Below, one piece after another: positions 17,025 to 26,174 of a stretch of DNA of 64,000 nt (position 1 is the stretch's first letter; each line of letters begins with the position of its first letter). Origin of the DNA: Clostridium oryzae. Its GTDB lineage: Bacteria; Bacillota; Clostridia; Clostridiales; Clostridiaceae. The stretch is taken from positions 1 to 64,000 of the forward strand of contig NZ_MZGV01000015.1 in assembly GCF_002029235.1 (NCBI RefSeq), read 5' to 3'. A model generated the notes under the pieces. It was not told where the DNA came from. It did no database searches and saw nothing but the letters and a program-made list of their open reading frames with translations. The position numbers and the translations under genes were made by a program.

Positions 17025-17936
17025 ATGGAAACAAATATATTATTAGAGTCGGGTACAGGCGAATTAGAAATATTGGAATTTTTAATTAATTCAGAAACAT
17101 ATGCTATAAATGTAATAAAAGTAAAAGAAGTTCTGGAGATAAAAGCAGAGAATATTACAAAATTACCACAGACACACCCAGCTATTGCAGGAGTTACGGT
17201 AAGCAGAGGCAAAATTCTCACTTTAATAGATTTAAAGTATGTTCTTGACAAAACAAGAAATACTAATGATTTAAAAAAGGTTATAGTGTGTGAATTTAAT
17301 AAACTTGAAATTGCATTCATAATAGATAGTGTTACAAAAATTCAAAGAATAAAATGGGAAGAAATAGTAAAGCCTGATGATTTAACTGTTAATTCATTAG
17401 TAATAGGGAATATCATATTCAAGGATAAAATTGTTTCCATGCTTGATTATGAAAAGATAGTTACAGATATTAGTCCTAATAGTGGTATAAACCAAGATAG
17501 AATAGCAAATGTTAATTATAAGGACAGAGCAGATGTAAAGATAGCTGTTGCAGATGATTCACAGCTTATTAGAAAATTATTGTTCGATACCCTTACAAAA
17601 GCTGGATTTAAAAACATAAGAACCTTTGATGATGGTAAGCAGGTACTTGATTATTTAAATAATTTAGTAAACGAAAAAGCAGATAAGTTCGATGAAGATA
17701 TTCAATTACTTATAACTGATATAGAAATGCCTCAAATGGATGGCCATACGCTTACAAGAAGGATAAAGGAAAACCCTATTTTAAATAAACTACCAGTTAT
17801 AATTTTTTCATCACTTATTACAGGAGACCTTAAGCATAAAGGTGAATCAGTCGGAGCTGACGCACAGCTTAGCAAACCAGAAGTTGAAGATTTAGTTGAT
17901 GTTATAACTAAATTATTAAATAAAGAAAATATATAA
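17025..17936 (+). CDS. cheV: Chemotaxis coupling protein CheV (CheW-receiver fusion)
   Basis: 303 residues. Residues about 10-150 are a CheW-like coupling domain (VIKVKEVLEI, GVTVSRGKILTLIDL). Residues about 165-300 are a response-regulator receiver with phospho-acceptor D232 in LLITDIEMPQMDG, and S/T and K positions in FSSLITG and LSKPEV. CheV links chemoreceptors to CheA and tunes adaptation through its phosphorylation. AAAGGAGG precedes the ATG. No other chemotaxis gene is near, which is common for cheV. The oligoendopeptidase gene starts 47 bp downstream. Confidence 0.92.
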   Translation: METNILLESGTGELEILEFLINSETYAINVIKVKEVLEIKAENITKLPQTHPAIAGVTVSRGKILTLIDLKYVLDKTRNTNDLKKVIVCEFNKLEIAFIIDSVTKIQRIKWEEIVKPDDLTVNSLVIGNIIFKDKIVSMLDYEKIVTDISPNSGINQDRIANVNYKDRADVKIAVADDSQLIRKLLFDTLTKAGFKNIRTFDDGKQVLDYLNNLVNEKADKFDEDIQLLITDIEMPQMDGHTLTRRIKENPILNKLPVIIFSSLITGDLKHKGESVGADAQLSKPEVEDLVDVITKLLNKENI

Positions 17937-17983
17937 TAGATAACGAATTATTATTTTGTATTTAAAAAAGGGAGTGTTGCATA

Positions 17984-19783
17984 GTGTCACAGGGCAAAAT
18001 ACCAAAGCGTTCAGAAATAGCAGATAAATTTAAATGGAAACTTGAAGATATATATGCTGATAATGAACTTTGGGAAAAAGATTTTTCCAAAGTAAAGGAA
18101 GCAGCTAAAACGCTTGAGACATATAAAGGTTCTTTAGGAAGTTCAGGCTCAAAACTGTTAGAAGTACTAGATTTATACTTTGGTATGAGAAGACTTTTTG
18201 AAAAGGTATATGTATATGCTCATATGAGAAGTCATGAAGATACTACGAATTCGCTTTATCAAGGATTTGCTGATAGAGCAGATGCTTTATCAACTGAAAT
18301 ATCAAGTGCTAGTTCTTATATTACTCCAGAGATATTAGATGTACCAGAAGAAAAGCTAAACAAGTTTATATCAGAAAATTCAGGGTTAGAGCTATATAGA
18401 ACATTTTTAAATGAAATATTAAGAAATAAACCTCATGTGCTTTCAGCAGAGCAGGAACAGATACTTGCAATGACAGGTGAGGTATTGCAATCTGCAAGCT
18501 CTATTTATAACATGATAAACAACGCAGACATTAAATTTCCTACAATAAAAGATGAAAATAATGAGGAAAAAGAAATAACAAAAGGAAGATATATTCCTTT
18601 TATGGAATGTTCAGATAGAAGAGTTAGAAAAGATGCCTTCGAGGGGCTTTACAGCACATATATGGCTCAAAAGAATACTTTTGCTGCTACATTGAGTTCA
18701 AATGCAAAAGCAGACATGTTCAGATCTAAAGCTAGAAAATTCAGCTCGGCTAGAGAAGCATATCTTTTCGAGGATAATGTTTCAACCGATGTATATGATA
18801 ATCTAATTAGTACAATTCATAGTAATATGAATCTTATGTATAGATATGTTAAGCTTAGAAAAAAGATGTTAAAACTAGATGAGCTTCATATGTACGATCT
18901 ATATACGCCAATAGTTCAGAACGTATCGATGAAAATTCCGTATGATGAAGCAGTTGAGACTGTAAAAAAAGCATTAGCAATTTTAGGACCTCAATATATT
19001 AAGGATTTAACAGATGGTTTTAATTCTGGATGGATAGATATATATGAAAATGAAGGTAAAAGGAGTGGAGCTTATTCCTGGGGCTGTTATGATTCACATC
19101 CATATGTACTTTTAAATCATACAGATACATTGGATAACATGTTCACAATAGCTCATGAGATGGGGCATTCTATGCATACCTTCTACTCAAATAAAAAACA
19201 GCCTTACCAATATGCAGAATATAAAATATTTGTAGCTGAGGTTGCGTCTACATTTAACGAATCTATATTGATGAACTACATGTTAAAGAATACAACAGAT
19301 AAGACTCAGAAAATGTACCTTTTAAATCATTATATGGAAAGTTTTAGAGGTACAGTATATAGACAGACCATGTTTGCTGAATTTGAAAAGATAGTTCATG
19401 AAATGATAGAGAGTGGTAAAGCTGCAACTGCGGAAAGCCTATGTAGGATTTATCATGATCTTAATGTTAAATATTTCGGGAATGACATAGTAGTAGATGA
19501 CTATATTGATATAGAATGGGCAAGAATTCCCCATTTCTATAGCAGCTTCTATGTATATAAATACGCAACAGGTTTTTCAGCTGCTACATCATTATCAACC
19601 CAAGTGTTAAATAACGGGGAACCTGCATTAAAAAAATACTTAAACTTCCTTACAAGAGGTGGATCTGATTATCCGCTTAACCTATTAAAGGATGCAGGAG
19701 TTGACATGAGTACTCCAAAACCTATAGAAGATGCTCTTAAGGTGTTTGAAAGTGTACTTGATCAATTTGAAAGCTTAATATAA
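17984..19783 (+). CDS. pepF: Oligoendopeptidase F
   Basis: 599 residues from GTG 17984 with an AAAGGGAG site. An M3-family zinc metallopeptidase that cuts short peptides in the cytoplasm. The HEXXH motif lies at H391-E392-M-G-H395 (IAHEMGHSMH); the third ligand should be in EVASTFNE about 25 residues on. The N-terminal LEDIYADNELWEKDF and C-terminal FYVYKYATGFSAA are typical. No signal peptide. Confidence 0.93.
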   Translation: MSQGKIPKRSEIADKFKWKLEDIYADNELWEKDFSKVKEAAKTLETYKGSLGSSGSKLLEVLDLYFGMRRLFEKVYVYAHMRSHEDTTNSLYQGFADRADALSTEISSASSYITPEILDVPEEKLNKFISENSGLELYRTFLNEILRNKPHVLSAEQEQILAMTGEVLQSASSIYNMINNADIKFPTIKDENNEEKEITKGRYIPFMECSDRRVRKDAFEGLYSTYMAQKNTFAATLSSNAKADMFRSKARKFSSAREAYLFEDNVSTDVYDNLISTIHSNMNLMYRYVKLRKKMLKLDELHMYDLYTPIVQNVSMKIPYDEAVETVKKALAILGPQYIKDLTDGFNSGWIDIYENEGKRSGAYSWGCYDSHPYVLLNHTDTLDNMFTIAHEMGHSMHTFYSNKKQPYQYAEYKIFVAEVASTFNESILMNYMLKNTTDKTQKMYLLNHYMESFRGTVYRQTMFAEFEKIVHEMIESGKAATAESLCRIYHDLNVKYFGNDIVVDDYIDIEWARIPHFYSSFYVYKYATGFSAATSLSTQVLNNGEPALKKYLNFLTRGGSDYPLNLLKDAGVDMSTPKPIEDALKVFESVLDQFESLI

Positions 19784-19802
19784 TAAAAATATGGATCATT
19801 TG

Positions 19803-19875
19803 AGTATAGTAACAATTACGGCAAAATCATCAATATAACTATTGAATACAATAAGCAGTAATTGGTTACTATACT
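19803..19875 (+). other. Long two-tier hairpin between pepF and the rhomboid gene
   Basis: AGTATAGTAAC-AATTAC (19803-19819) pairs with GTAATTGGTTACTATACT (19858-19875), leaving one bulge. The loop contains a second hairpin, TCAATA-TAAC-TATTGA. No T-run follows. It could be a 3' end stabiliser for pepF or an operator/leader for the next gene. Confidence 0.55.
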
Positions 19876-19907
19876 ATATATAAAGAATTAGAGAAGGGAG
19901 AATGCGT

Positions 19908-20483
19908 ATGCGTGGAAGATTTGTAAGAGTAAAATATAATGCGCCTGTAATTTTAACATTTACCTTTCTCGCACTGCTTAGCTACGCTTTAGGTGTTTTA
20001 ACCAACGGGCTGACGACAAGATTAATTTTCTCAAATTATAGAACTTCTTTTTCTGACCCTTTAGAGTATGTACGTTTATTTTCATATATACTAGGACATG
20101 CAAATTGGGAACACTTATCAGGAAATTTTATAATTATACTTATGGTGGGACCAATGCTGGAAGAAAAGTATGGCTCAAAGGTACTTGTAAGATTAATTCT
20201 TATAACGGCATTTATATCTGGAGTTATTCACATGTTTCTTTTCAATGACATGCTGTTGGGAGCCAGTGGTATAGTTTATATGTTTATTATATTAAGTTCC
20301 TTTGTAAATGCTAGAGAAGGAGAAATTCCTCTTACACTTATAATTGTTTTCTGTATTTTTGTTGGTAAAGAAATTTATGAAGGCGTTGTAAGTCCAGATA
20401 ATATATCTCAGATGACACACATAATAGGTGGTATCTGTGGAGCGTTTTTTGCATTTAATAAAAAAATTATTGATAGACTATAA
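19908..20483 (+). CDS. Rhomboid-family intramembrane serine protease
   Basis: About 191 residues. ATG 19908 is preferred to 19902 because GAAGGGAG is then 8 nt away. Six or so membrane segments. Rhomboid landmarks are GHANWEHLSGNFIIILMVGP (loop and helix 2), the nucleophile serine in LLGASGIVYM, and a C-terminal histidine in MTHIIGGICGAFFAF. Such proteases cut transmembrane segments of membrane proteins. Substrates are unknown. It shares a bidirectional terminator with the convergent gene. Confidence 0.85.
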   Translation: MRGRFVRVKYNAPVILTFTFLALLSYALGVLTNGLTTRLIFSNYRTSFSDPLEYVRLFSYILGHANWEHLSGNFIIILMVGPMLEEKYGSKVLVRLILITAFISGVIHMFLFNDMLLGASGIVYMFIILSSFVNAREGEIPLTLIIVFCIFVGKEIYEGVVSPDNISQMTHIIGGICGAFFAFNKKIIDRL

Positions 20484-20530
20484 AAGAAACTCCATGATTA
20501 AAAGAAAAGTTAAATCATGGAGTTTCTTTT
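20482..20530. terminator. Bidirectional terminator
   Basis: AAAAGAAACTCCATGATT pairs with AATCATGGAGTTTCTTTT, giving T-runs on both strands. It contains the last codons and stop of the minus-strand gene and follows the rhomboid stop directly. Confidence 0.9.
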
Positions 20531-20931
20531 ACTATATGTACTTCCATTAATAAATCATGAACCCTTTCAAAGAGTAAACCCGCCAAAAACCAAACGGGAA
20601 TAAAAGTTAGAGTAATTAATCCGTTTATTGAATAATAATTTCCACTATAGTCCCAAGGACATTTACCAATAACAATTCTAAGAAGCAGACCAGTAGAATA
20701 TTCTATAAAAAATATCAATATTGTATATATTCCCCCTCTCAATATAACTGGTAACTTTCTTATTCTATTATGTACTGGTTCCAGAAGTACTCCGAGTCCG
20801 TAGATAAAAAACATCCATACGTAGGTTCTTCCTTCCATTGTAATGTTCTGGCTTATTAAAGAAGCTAAGCCGGTCCAGAATACTTCTAAGCATATACCAA
20901 GCAATCCATAAATAATATACCTTATCTTCAT
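20515..20931 (-). CDS. PF06541-type membrane protein (putative ABC transporter permease)
   Basis: 138 residues with four hydrophobic segments. It resembles the family labelled putative ABC transporter permease (CmpB type), common in clostridia: LLGICLEVFWTGL, the tryptophan-rich CPWDYSGNYYSINGLI, and LTFIPVWFLAGLLFE. The family label is not backed by a known transport reaction, and no ATPase gene is adjacent. A longer relative lies at 47.4-48.2 kb. The stop codon lies inside the terminator hairpin. Confidence 0.75.
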   Translation of the reverse strand: MKIRYIIYGLLGICLEVFWTGLASLISQNITMEGRTYVWMFFIYGLGVLLEPVHNRIRKLPVILRGGIYTILIFFIEYSTGLLLRIVIGKCPWDYSGNYYSINGLITLTFIPVWFLAGLLFERVHDLLMEVHIVKETP

Positions 20932-21132
20932 ATAGTTATTTTTCCTATATATGCAATAAATATACCCTTAGATTATAAATTAGGAATAAATAATTGATTT
21001 AAAGGACAAATAGCTTTTTAGAATTATTTTTTATTATATATACTTATATAATTCGCAATACATAAACTTATGAATATACTATATAATAGGTATTAATTTT
21101 CTGTGGGGGAGATTATCATTTTAAATAATGAT

Positions 21133-21864
21133 ATGAAAAAGAATGTTACGGAAATAGATATAACACCACTGACATATTCAGAGCAAATTATAGCAGTTAA
21201 ACGTGCTATGAGCAAGATAAAGATTAATACAATATTAAAAATCAGAGCATCTGCACCTAATTTCTATTATGATGTAGTTAGCTGGTGTAAGGTGACACAT
21301 AATAAACTTGTTAGTATTAACACAATAGATCATGCTGCTGAAGTTGAAATCGAAAAAACATCAAACAATGTTGAACTAAATAAGGAAAACTCTATTAAGC
21401 AGAAGACATTGTTAATTTTTAGTGATGACCTGGATAGGGCAGCTGCAGCTTTTATAATTGCTAATGGTGCTATTGCTACGGGTAATAGGGTTACAATGTT
21501 TTTCATGTTTTGGGGTATTAATATCATTCGAAAAGGAGAAAAAATACAAAAGAGAAGAACCACGACTGACATTGTTACGGATAGATTTATGCCTAGAGAC
21601 AGCAGGCATTTGAAGCTTTCTAGAATGAAGGTTTTAGGTATAGGCTCAAGAAATATGAGAAGACTTATGAAAGATAGAAACATAGGTTCACTTGAAAAGC
21701 TTATAGTAACTGCAATAAAAGGCGGCGTAAACATGATAGCCTGCGGTATGTCTATGGAACTATTGAACATAAAGAAAGAAGAACTAATTGATGGAGTTAC
21801 TATAGGCGGAGTTGAGGACTTTATTGAATCTGGGGATATATCTCAGTTTAGCTTATTTATATAA
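21133..21864 (+). CDS. TusA-like/DsrE-like fusion protein
   Basis: 243 residues from ATG 21133. The frame is open from GTG 21103, but GGGGGAG at 21104-21110 overlaps that codon. An unusual start such as ATT 21118 would give better spacing, so the start is uncertain. The N-terminal 70 residues resemble TusA but lack the C-P-x-P motif (here ITPLTY). The C-terminal part is DsrE/DrsE_2-like (LLIFSDDLDRAAAAFIIANG, MFFMFWGINIIRK) with a conserved cysteine in IACGMSMELL. These folds usually relay sulfur as persulfide; with the TusA cysteine missing, only the DsrE cysteine could act. Confidence 0.75.
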   Translation: MKKNVTEIDITPLTYSEQIIAVKRAMSKIKINTILKIRASAPNFYYDVVSWCKVTHNKLVSINTIDHAAEVEIEKTSNNVELNKENSIKQKTLLIFSDDLDRAAAAFIIANGAIATGNRVTMFFMFWGINIIRKGEKIQKRRTTTDIVTDRFMPRDSRHLKLSRMKVLGIGSRNMRRLMKDRNIGSLEKLIVTAIKGGVNMIACGMSMELLNIKKEELIDGVTIGGVEDFIESGDISQFSLFI

Positions 21865-21876
21865 GGCAATAATAGT

Positions 21877-21905
21877 AAAAGTCTCTAACTTGTGTAGAGA
21901 CTTTT
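21877..21905 (+). terminator. Rho-independent terminator
   Basis: AAAAGTCTCTA (21877-21887) pairs with TAGAGACTTTT (21895-21905). It follows the TusA/DsrE-like gene directly. Confidence 0.8.
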
Positions 21906-21991
21906 AAGTTATTATATAAATAAGTGTAATAAAAACTTCTCCTTTTGAAAGAATATAACTAAGTATTACTTTTGAAAGGATGATTGATTGT

Positions 21992-22597
21992 ATGGATAGG
22001 GAAAGACTTACATACTATAAAGATAAACTTATCAAAGAGAAAAAGAGAGTCAATGAAGCTATTGAACAGCTAAATGATAATGACATGACTAAATATAATG
22101 TTGATATTGCTAGTGAATTATCATTTTACGATAATCACCCTTCTGACATAGCTACAGAAACCTTTCAGGTGGAGATGGGTAGATCACTTGAAGCAAATGA
22201 AACATCAATGCTAGACAAGATAAATGACGCTTTAAAAGCTATAGATGAAGGAAGTTACGGCAAATGCAAAAAATGTGGAAAGGATATAGAGGAAGAAAGA
22301 TTAGAAGCTTTACCTTATGCAGAAAATTGTATTCGGTGTCAACAGACTATCAGTGCGGAAAGAACCTATAATTCTACGCGTAGAGTGCCAGAAGAAAGTG
22401 TACTAAGGCCACTTGGATTTGGGTTTACCCACTATAATGAAGGTGAAATAGGGGTTGATGCAGAAGATACCTACCAAATGGTACAAATGTTTGATAGAAA
22501 TAAGGATATAACCGGATATCATAATGAAGATGATGATTATGTTGAAGAGGTTGAAAGAATAAGTAATCAGGAATACAAGAATCAATTACCTGATTGA
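21992..22597 (+). CDS. TraR/DksA-family zinc-finger protein (YteA-like)
   Basis: About 201 residues. ATG 21992 is preferred since ATG 21980 directly abuts the GAAAGG site. An N-terminal coiled coil (ERLTYYKDKLIKEKKRVNEA) is followed by a four-cysteine zinc finger, CKKCGKD with CIRCQ, near residues 92-115, as in DksA/TraR. The C-terminal acidic tail is like the Bacillus YteA/YlyA proteins. It may act on RNA polymerase through the secondary channel, perhaps in sporulation; the family role in clostridia is not settled. Confidence 0.85.
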   Translation: MDRERLTYYKDKLIKEKKRVNEAIEQLNDNDMTKYNVDIASELSFYDNHPSDIATETFQVEMGRSLEANETSMLDKINDALKAIDEGSYGKCKKCGKDIEEERLEALPYAENCIRCQQTISAERTYNSTRRVPEESVLRPLGFGFTHYNEGEIGVDAEDTYQMVQMFDRNKDITGYHNEDDDYVEEVERISNQEYKNQLPD

Positions 22598-22611
22598 TTA
22601 ATAAAAGAAAA

Positions 22612-22640
22612 TGCTGCTTTACATAAACTTGAAAGCAGCA
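22612..22640 (+). terminator. Hairpin after the DksA-like gene
   Basis: TGCTGCTTT (22612-22620) pairs with AAAGCAGCA (22632-22640). The downstream tract is A/T-rich but not a clean T-run. Confidence 0.55.
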
Positions 22641-22654
22641 ATATGTAAAATGAT

Positions 22655-22737
22655 ATTTTAAAATTTGCAGAGTCAGCATAGGAGATGAAGTGATATAAGA
22701 AGGCATTTTATAGCCTGCGAAAGTCACTTCACTCCTT
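22655..22737. repeat. Dispersed hairpin repeat, copy 2
   Basis: AAAATTTGCAGAGTCAGCATAGG echoes the conserved lead-in of the other copies. It is followed by GGAG-A-TGAAGTGA (22681-22693) pairing with TCACTTCACTCC (22724-22735), enclosing AAGAAGGCATTTTATAGCC. Both arms differ in sequence from the 13.1-kb copy yet pair. The stop codon of the minus-strand DUF89 gene is in the right arm. Confidence 0.7.
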
Positions 22738-23590
22738 TTTTAAAAAATACCATCTCTCCGAACGGTGCGTTCGCATCTGTTCCTACACATTCACATTTTA
22801 TTTTAAGCAAAAAGAAGATTTTATCTAAAAGAGTTTTTTCTTCACTTAACGATTCATAGTTTGCCTGTCCTTTTGAGATTATTACTGGTGCATTATACAT
22901 AATATCCTTAAATTCATTTGAAATTTTTGTTAGCGGAGTACCAAGATAGCTGCTTCCGCTTTCAACAACCTGAGCTATTTCATCCATTCCAGTATAATGA
23001 GCATCATACATAGTAGAATCATTTAATACAGCCCCAGACTTAACCGAATAGATAACTTTCTTATTTAGCGCCTTGAGTTCCTTTACTAATATCTTATCAA
23101 AGACGATTTCACCGGCGTTATCGCCAAGAATCAATACTGAATCGGACTTTTTTATTAGATTATAGAATTTATCGAAATCATCTACAGCAAATCCTTTTTT
23201 TAGGCTTTGTTCAAGTGCAGCATCTATATCAAAGTTTCTATTTATACCAAGATCTATAACATTTCCAGCTACAGCTATTTTTAAGGCATCATAAAGACGA
23301 TTATTAGATTTTGAGATGATTTTTTCTAGCTTTTCGTAAAGTGAAAGTGCCATATCATTTGATTCCTTTTTAACTGATTCATATGGATCACGTATTCCTA
23401 TTTTTTCATAAGCTTTAAAAATTATTTCTGATGAATTATCGCATGGAGTTCCGTTTCTGTCCAAATTTTTTACGTCATCCATAAGCGAATAAAGAATTTC
23501 ATGCTGTTTATCTGCATCAATATTTGCCATAGTCATGCAGGATACTGCTTGTTTTAGATAACAATGTACACAATCTATTACTACTTTCAT
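22724..23590 (-). CDS. DUF89 / damage-control phosphatase family protein
   Basis: 288 residues. DUF89 signatures are AVAGNVIDLG, LGDNAGEIVFDKIL (metal-binding aspartate and asparagine), and ISKGQANYESL. The N-terminus has CVHCYLKQA, the cysteine pair of the microbial subgroup. Characterised members are metal-dependent phosphatases that remove damaged phospho-metabolites; the substrate here is unknown. It starts 12 bp after mltG on the same strand and is probably co-transcribed. Its last codons overlap a dispersed hairpin repeat. Confidence 0.82.
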   Translation of the reverse strand: MKVVIDCVHCYLKQAVSCMTMANIDADKQHEILYSLMDDVKNLDRNGTPCDNSSEIIFKAYEKIGIRDPYESVKKESNDMALSLYEKLEKIISKSNNRLYDALKIAVAGNVIDLGINRNFDIDAALEQSLKKGFAVDDFDKFYNLIKKSDSVLILGDNAGEIVFDKILVKELKALNKKVIYSVKSGAVLNDSTMYDAHYTGMDEIAQVVESGSSYLGTPLTKISNEFKDIMYNAPVIISKGQANYESLSEEKTLLDKIFFLLKIKCECVGTDANAPFGEMVFFKKGVK

Positions 23591-23602
23591 TTATTAACCA
23601 CC

Positions 23603-24622
23603 TTATTTAGAAATATATTTATTGACGTTTTTTAAATGCTCTGAATAAGTTTTGCTAAATATATGACCGCTTGGTCCTTTTACATAATATAAATAACTGT
23701 TCTTTTCAGGATTTAATGCTGCTTCGATAGAAGCTTTTCCGGGAGAAGCTATAGGGCCTGGAGGCAAACCTTCGTATTTATATGTGTTATATTTTGAATT
23801 AACTTTTAAATCTTTATACAAAACTCGTTGAATTTTATATTTTCCAAAAGTTTTAGCATAAATCACAGTAGCGTCTATCTGAAGCGGCATGTCTTTTTTT
23901 AATCTGTTATAAATTACACCAGCAATTCTCCTTCTCTCACTGTCGTTAGCAGCCTCTTTTTCTATCAGTGAAGCCACTGTTATAATTTGATTTGTGTTAA
24001 ATCCCATCTTTTTTGCTTTTGATAGGTTTTCTTGGTTCATTACTCTGGAAAAGTTTTGATACATTAAATTGATTATATCTTTTTCAGAATAAGAAACAGG
24101 AATATAATAAGTATCTGGAAATAAATATCCTTCCAAATCATATTTTACGTCATTGTTTATTGCTAATAATCTATTATAATCGAAATCTTTATATTTTGCA
24201 TTAAGAAACTTATTATTAACTATAAATCTGTTTTGCTCGAGTATTTTTTCTATTGAAAATAAGGATAGTCCTTCAGGAATCGTTATTTTAGCAAAATCTG
24301 ATTTGCCGGTACGTAACTTATTTAACAGATCTTTCATAGGGGTATGCGCTTTAATTATTAGGTTAGATGCATTAAAAGGCCCCTTTATTTTGTAATATGC
24401 AGCGCTTTTAACAAATTTATTAGCTGAAGAAATTATTTCTCTATCTTTTAGCTTCTGGGCTGTATCATTAATAGATGTTTTTTCTTGAAGCATAAAATAA
24501 ACGGCACCATTATTCAATGTTGCTGTATTCATTTTTCGACTGTACATATATAGTCCTAAAAACGATAACAAAACTAGCATTACTATAAAACCAAGTGTAA
24601 AAATAAAAAATTTTCTTTTCAT
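23603..24622 (-). CDS. mltG: Endolytic murein transglycosylase
   Basis: 339 residues. One N-terminal membrane anchor (FFIFTLGFIVMLVLLSFLGLY), a LysM-like segment, then the YceG domain. EGLSLFSIEKILEQN and the catalytic region ASLIEKEAANDSERRRIAGV, then YNRLKKDMPLQIDATV, are diagnostic. It cuts nascent glycan strands at the membrane and sets their length. It leads a two-gene unit with the DUF89 protein; this pairing has no obvious functional logic. Confidence 0.93.
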   Translation of the reverse strand: MKRKFFIFTLGFIVMLVLLSFLGLYMYSRKMNTATLNNGAVYFMLQEKTSINDTAQKLKDREIISSANKFVKSAAYYKIKGPFNASNLIIKAHTPMKDLLNKLRTGKSDFAKITIPEGLSLFSIEKILEQNRFIVNNKFLNAKYKDFDYNRLLAINNDVKYDLEGYLFPDTYYIPVSYSEKDIINLMYQNFSRVMNQENLSKAKKMGFNTNQIITVASLIEKEAANDSERRRIAGVIYNRLKKDMPLQIDATVIYAKTFGKYKIQRVLYKDLKVNSKYNTYKYEGLPPGPIASPGKASIEAALNPEKNSYLYYVKGPSGHIFSKTYSEHLKNVNKYISK

Positions 24623-24768
24623 AGTATCAGCTCCTAAGTATAATATAAATATGAATCACATTATAGATTATATTATAAAAAATGATTTTGTGGAATAGTT
24701 TTACAAGCATCGTAGGATATCATATAACATAGTGTAACTAATTAATATAAAATGGAGGATGGGAATAA

Positions 24769-25773
24769 ATGATGAAGAAAAGGATTATAGGTTCAGCTCT
24801 TATAATAGTTATGTTGTTCAGCTTTATTCAGTTTGACAACGCTTATGTTACAGCAAAAACTCTGAACAGCTCATCACACTACAAGCTTTCGAAAACTGGT
24901 ACCTATCAGTTAACAACTAACATAGTATTGAGCTCATATTACAATACCAAATTCAAAATGACGTACAATATTGGCAAATTGAGTAAATCTCCTTACCAGA
25001 AGGAAATTAGCTTGAAGGTATACGGAAGTGGAGCAAAACTTAAGAAATATTCAGATGGAAGACGACAGTTAGTAATAAGTTCTACCACAAAAAATGGACG
25101 AGCTAAGTATAAGATTGTAAGGGTGTATAAAAACAGTGCAATTACATATAATAAGACACTTCTATCAAAAGCATCCAGCAGCTATAAAGGATTTAAGGAT
25201 TATAAGAAATATACTTCAGCTGAGAGTAAAATTGAAAGCAATAACAGCAAAATAAAAAGTAAAGCTAAAGGTTTATTTAAAGGTATAAAGAGTCCGTATA
25301 AAAAAGCTCAGAAGGCTTTTGCTTTTGTAAATAGTTATATGACCTACGGATATACTTATCAGAATAAAGGTGCATTGTCTGCTTTAGTACATAAATCAGG
25401 AGTATGTGAAGACTATGCTGAACTATTTATAGCACTTTTAAGAGCAGCAGGAGTTCCTGCTAGGATAGTGACAGGATATAGAATAAATCCACAGTATTTT
25501 TCAAATAAAACCGTCAAAAACGCAGAATATTATTCACATGCATGGCCGGAATTCTATCTTCCTAAATATGGATGGATCGTTGTAGAACCTACGTTTACCT
25601 ATTTGTATAATGGTAAAAAAACAGTAGACTATAATTTCTTCGCAAAACTATCATCACCTAATCATTTTATATCAGGCTATAGCGCTGCAGGTAATGATAT
25701 GGTATCTTTAATGAGGTATTCTGCTCAATACAGTATGAATCATAGCATTACTACCTCTATTACAAAAAAATAA
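24769..25773 (+). CDS. Secreted transglutaminase-like cysteine protein
   Basis: 334 residues with a signal peptide (basic MMKKR, then IIGSALIIVMLFSFIQF). The middle section is a Ser/Lys/Tyr-rich spacer. The C-terminal half is a transglutaminase-like fold: catalytic C213 in SGVCEDYAELFIALLRAAG, GVPARIVTGY, and histidine in YYSHAWPEFYLP. The third position reads VVEPTF where VDPTF is usual, so glutamate replaces aspartate. These secreted proteins may act as peptidases or cross-linkers at the wall. GGAGG precedes the ATG. Confidence 0.87.
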   Translation: MMKKRIIGSALIIVMLFSFIQFDNAYVTAKTLNSSSHYKLSKTGTYQLTTNIVLSSYYNTKFKMTYNIGKLSKSPYQKEISLKVYGSGAKLKKYSDGRRQLVISSTTKNGRAKYKIVRVYKNSAITYNKTLLSKASSSYKGFKDYKKYTSAESKIESNNSKIKSKAKGLFKGIKSPYKKAQKAFAFVNSYMTYGYTYQNKGALSALVHKSGVCEDYAELFIALLRAAGVPARIVTGYRINPQYFSNKTVKNAEYYSHAWPEFYLPKYGWIVVEPTFTYLYNGKKTVDYNFFAKLSSPNHFISGYSAAGNDMVSLMRYSAQYSMNHSITTSITKK

Positions 25774-25940
25774 TGGATTATTTTATAATTTGTTAATAAA
25801 AGTTAGATAAATTGTTAATTGTGATGTATAATCAGTAATGTAGCAATATGAAAATTAAATAAAGTTATGTCTGCGGTAGAATAAGGAGCCATGACAGCTT
25901 CTATACCGATAGGGAAGATGCTATAGATGAATTTTGGAGT

Positions 25941-25986
25941 AAAAGCGGGGTATTAGGTTCGAATATGAAACCTCCCGCTTTATTTG
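25941..25986 (+). terminator. Terminator-like hairpin in the dbpA upstream region
   Basis: AAAAGCGGG (25941-25949) pairs with CCCGCTTT (25974-25981), and AGGTTC/GAAACCT pair inside it; TATTTG follows. It is preceded by about 80 nt of possible structured RNA (CTTCTAT-ACCG-ATAGGGAAG). It sits 170 bp after the transglutaminase gene and 200 bp before dbpA, so it could end the former or attenuate the latter. Confidence 0.6.
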
Positions 25987-26047
25987 TGGTTGGTGGGCTT
26001 AGAAATATAAAAATAGCTAAAACCTTCAGAAGGAGATATAATAATTA

Positions 26048-26174
26048 ATGGTATTAATACAAAAGATACTACATATGGATTTTGCAGCCGCATGTTACTC
26101 AGCTGTGCAAAAAGCTAGGCTATGACAGAACTTTCCTTACTGTAGAGGAATTTCTTAAATTTAAAAACGCATAA
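26048..26174 (+). pseudogene. Frameshifted short gene remnant
   Basis: A good ribosome site (GAAGGAGATATA) precedes ATG 26048, which opens a 25-codon frame ending HMDFAAACYSAVQKARL. A different frame then carries a natural-looking tail (CKKLGYDRTFLTVEEF, ending FKNA) to TAA 26172. Together they look like the two ends of a deleted gene. No family recognised. Confidence 0.35.
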
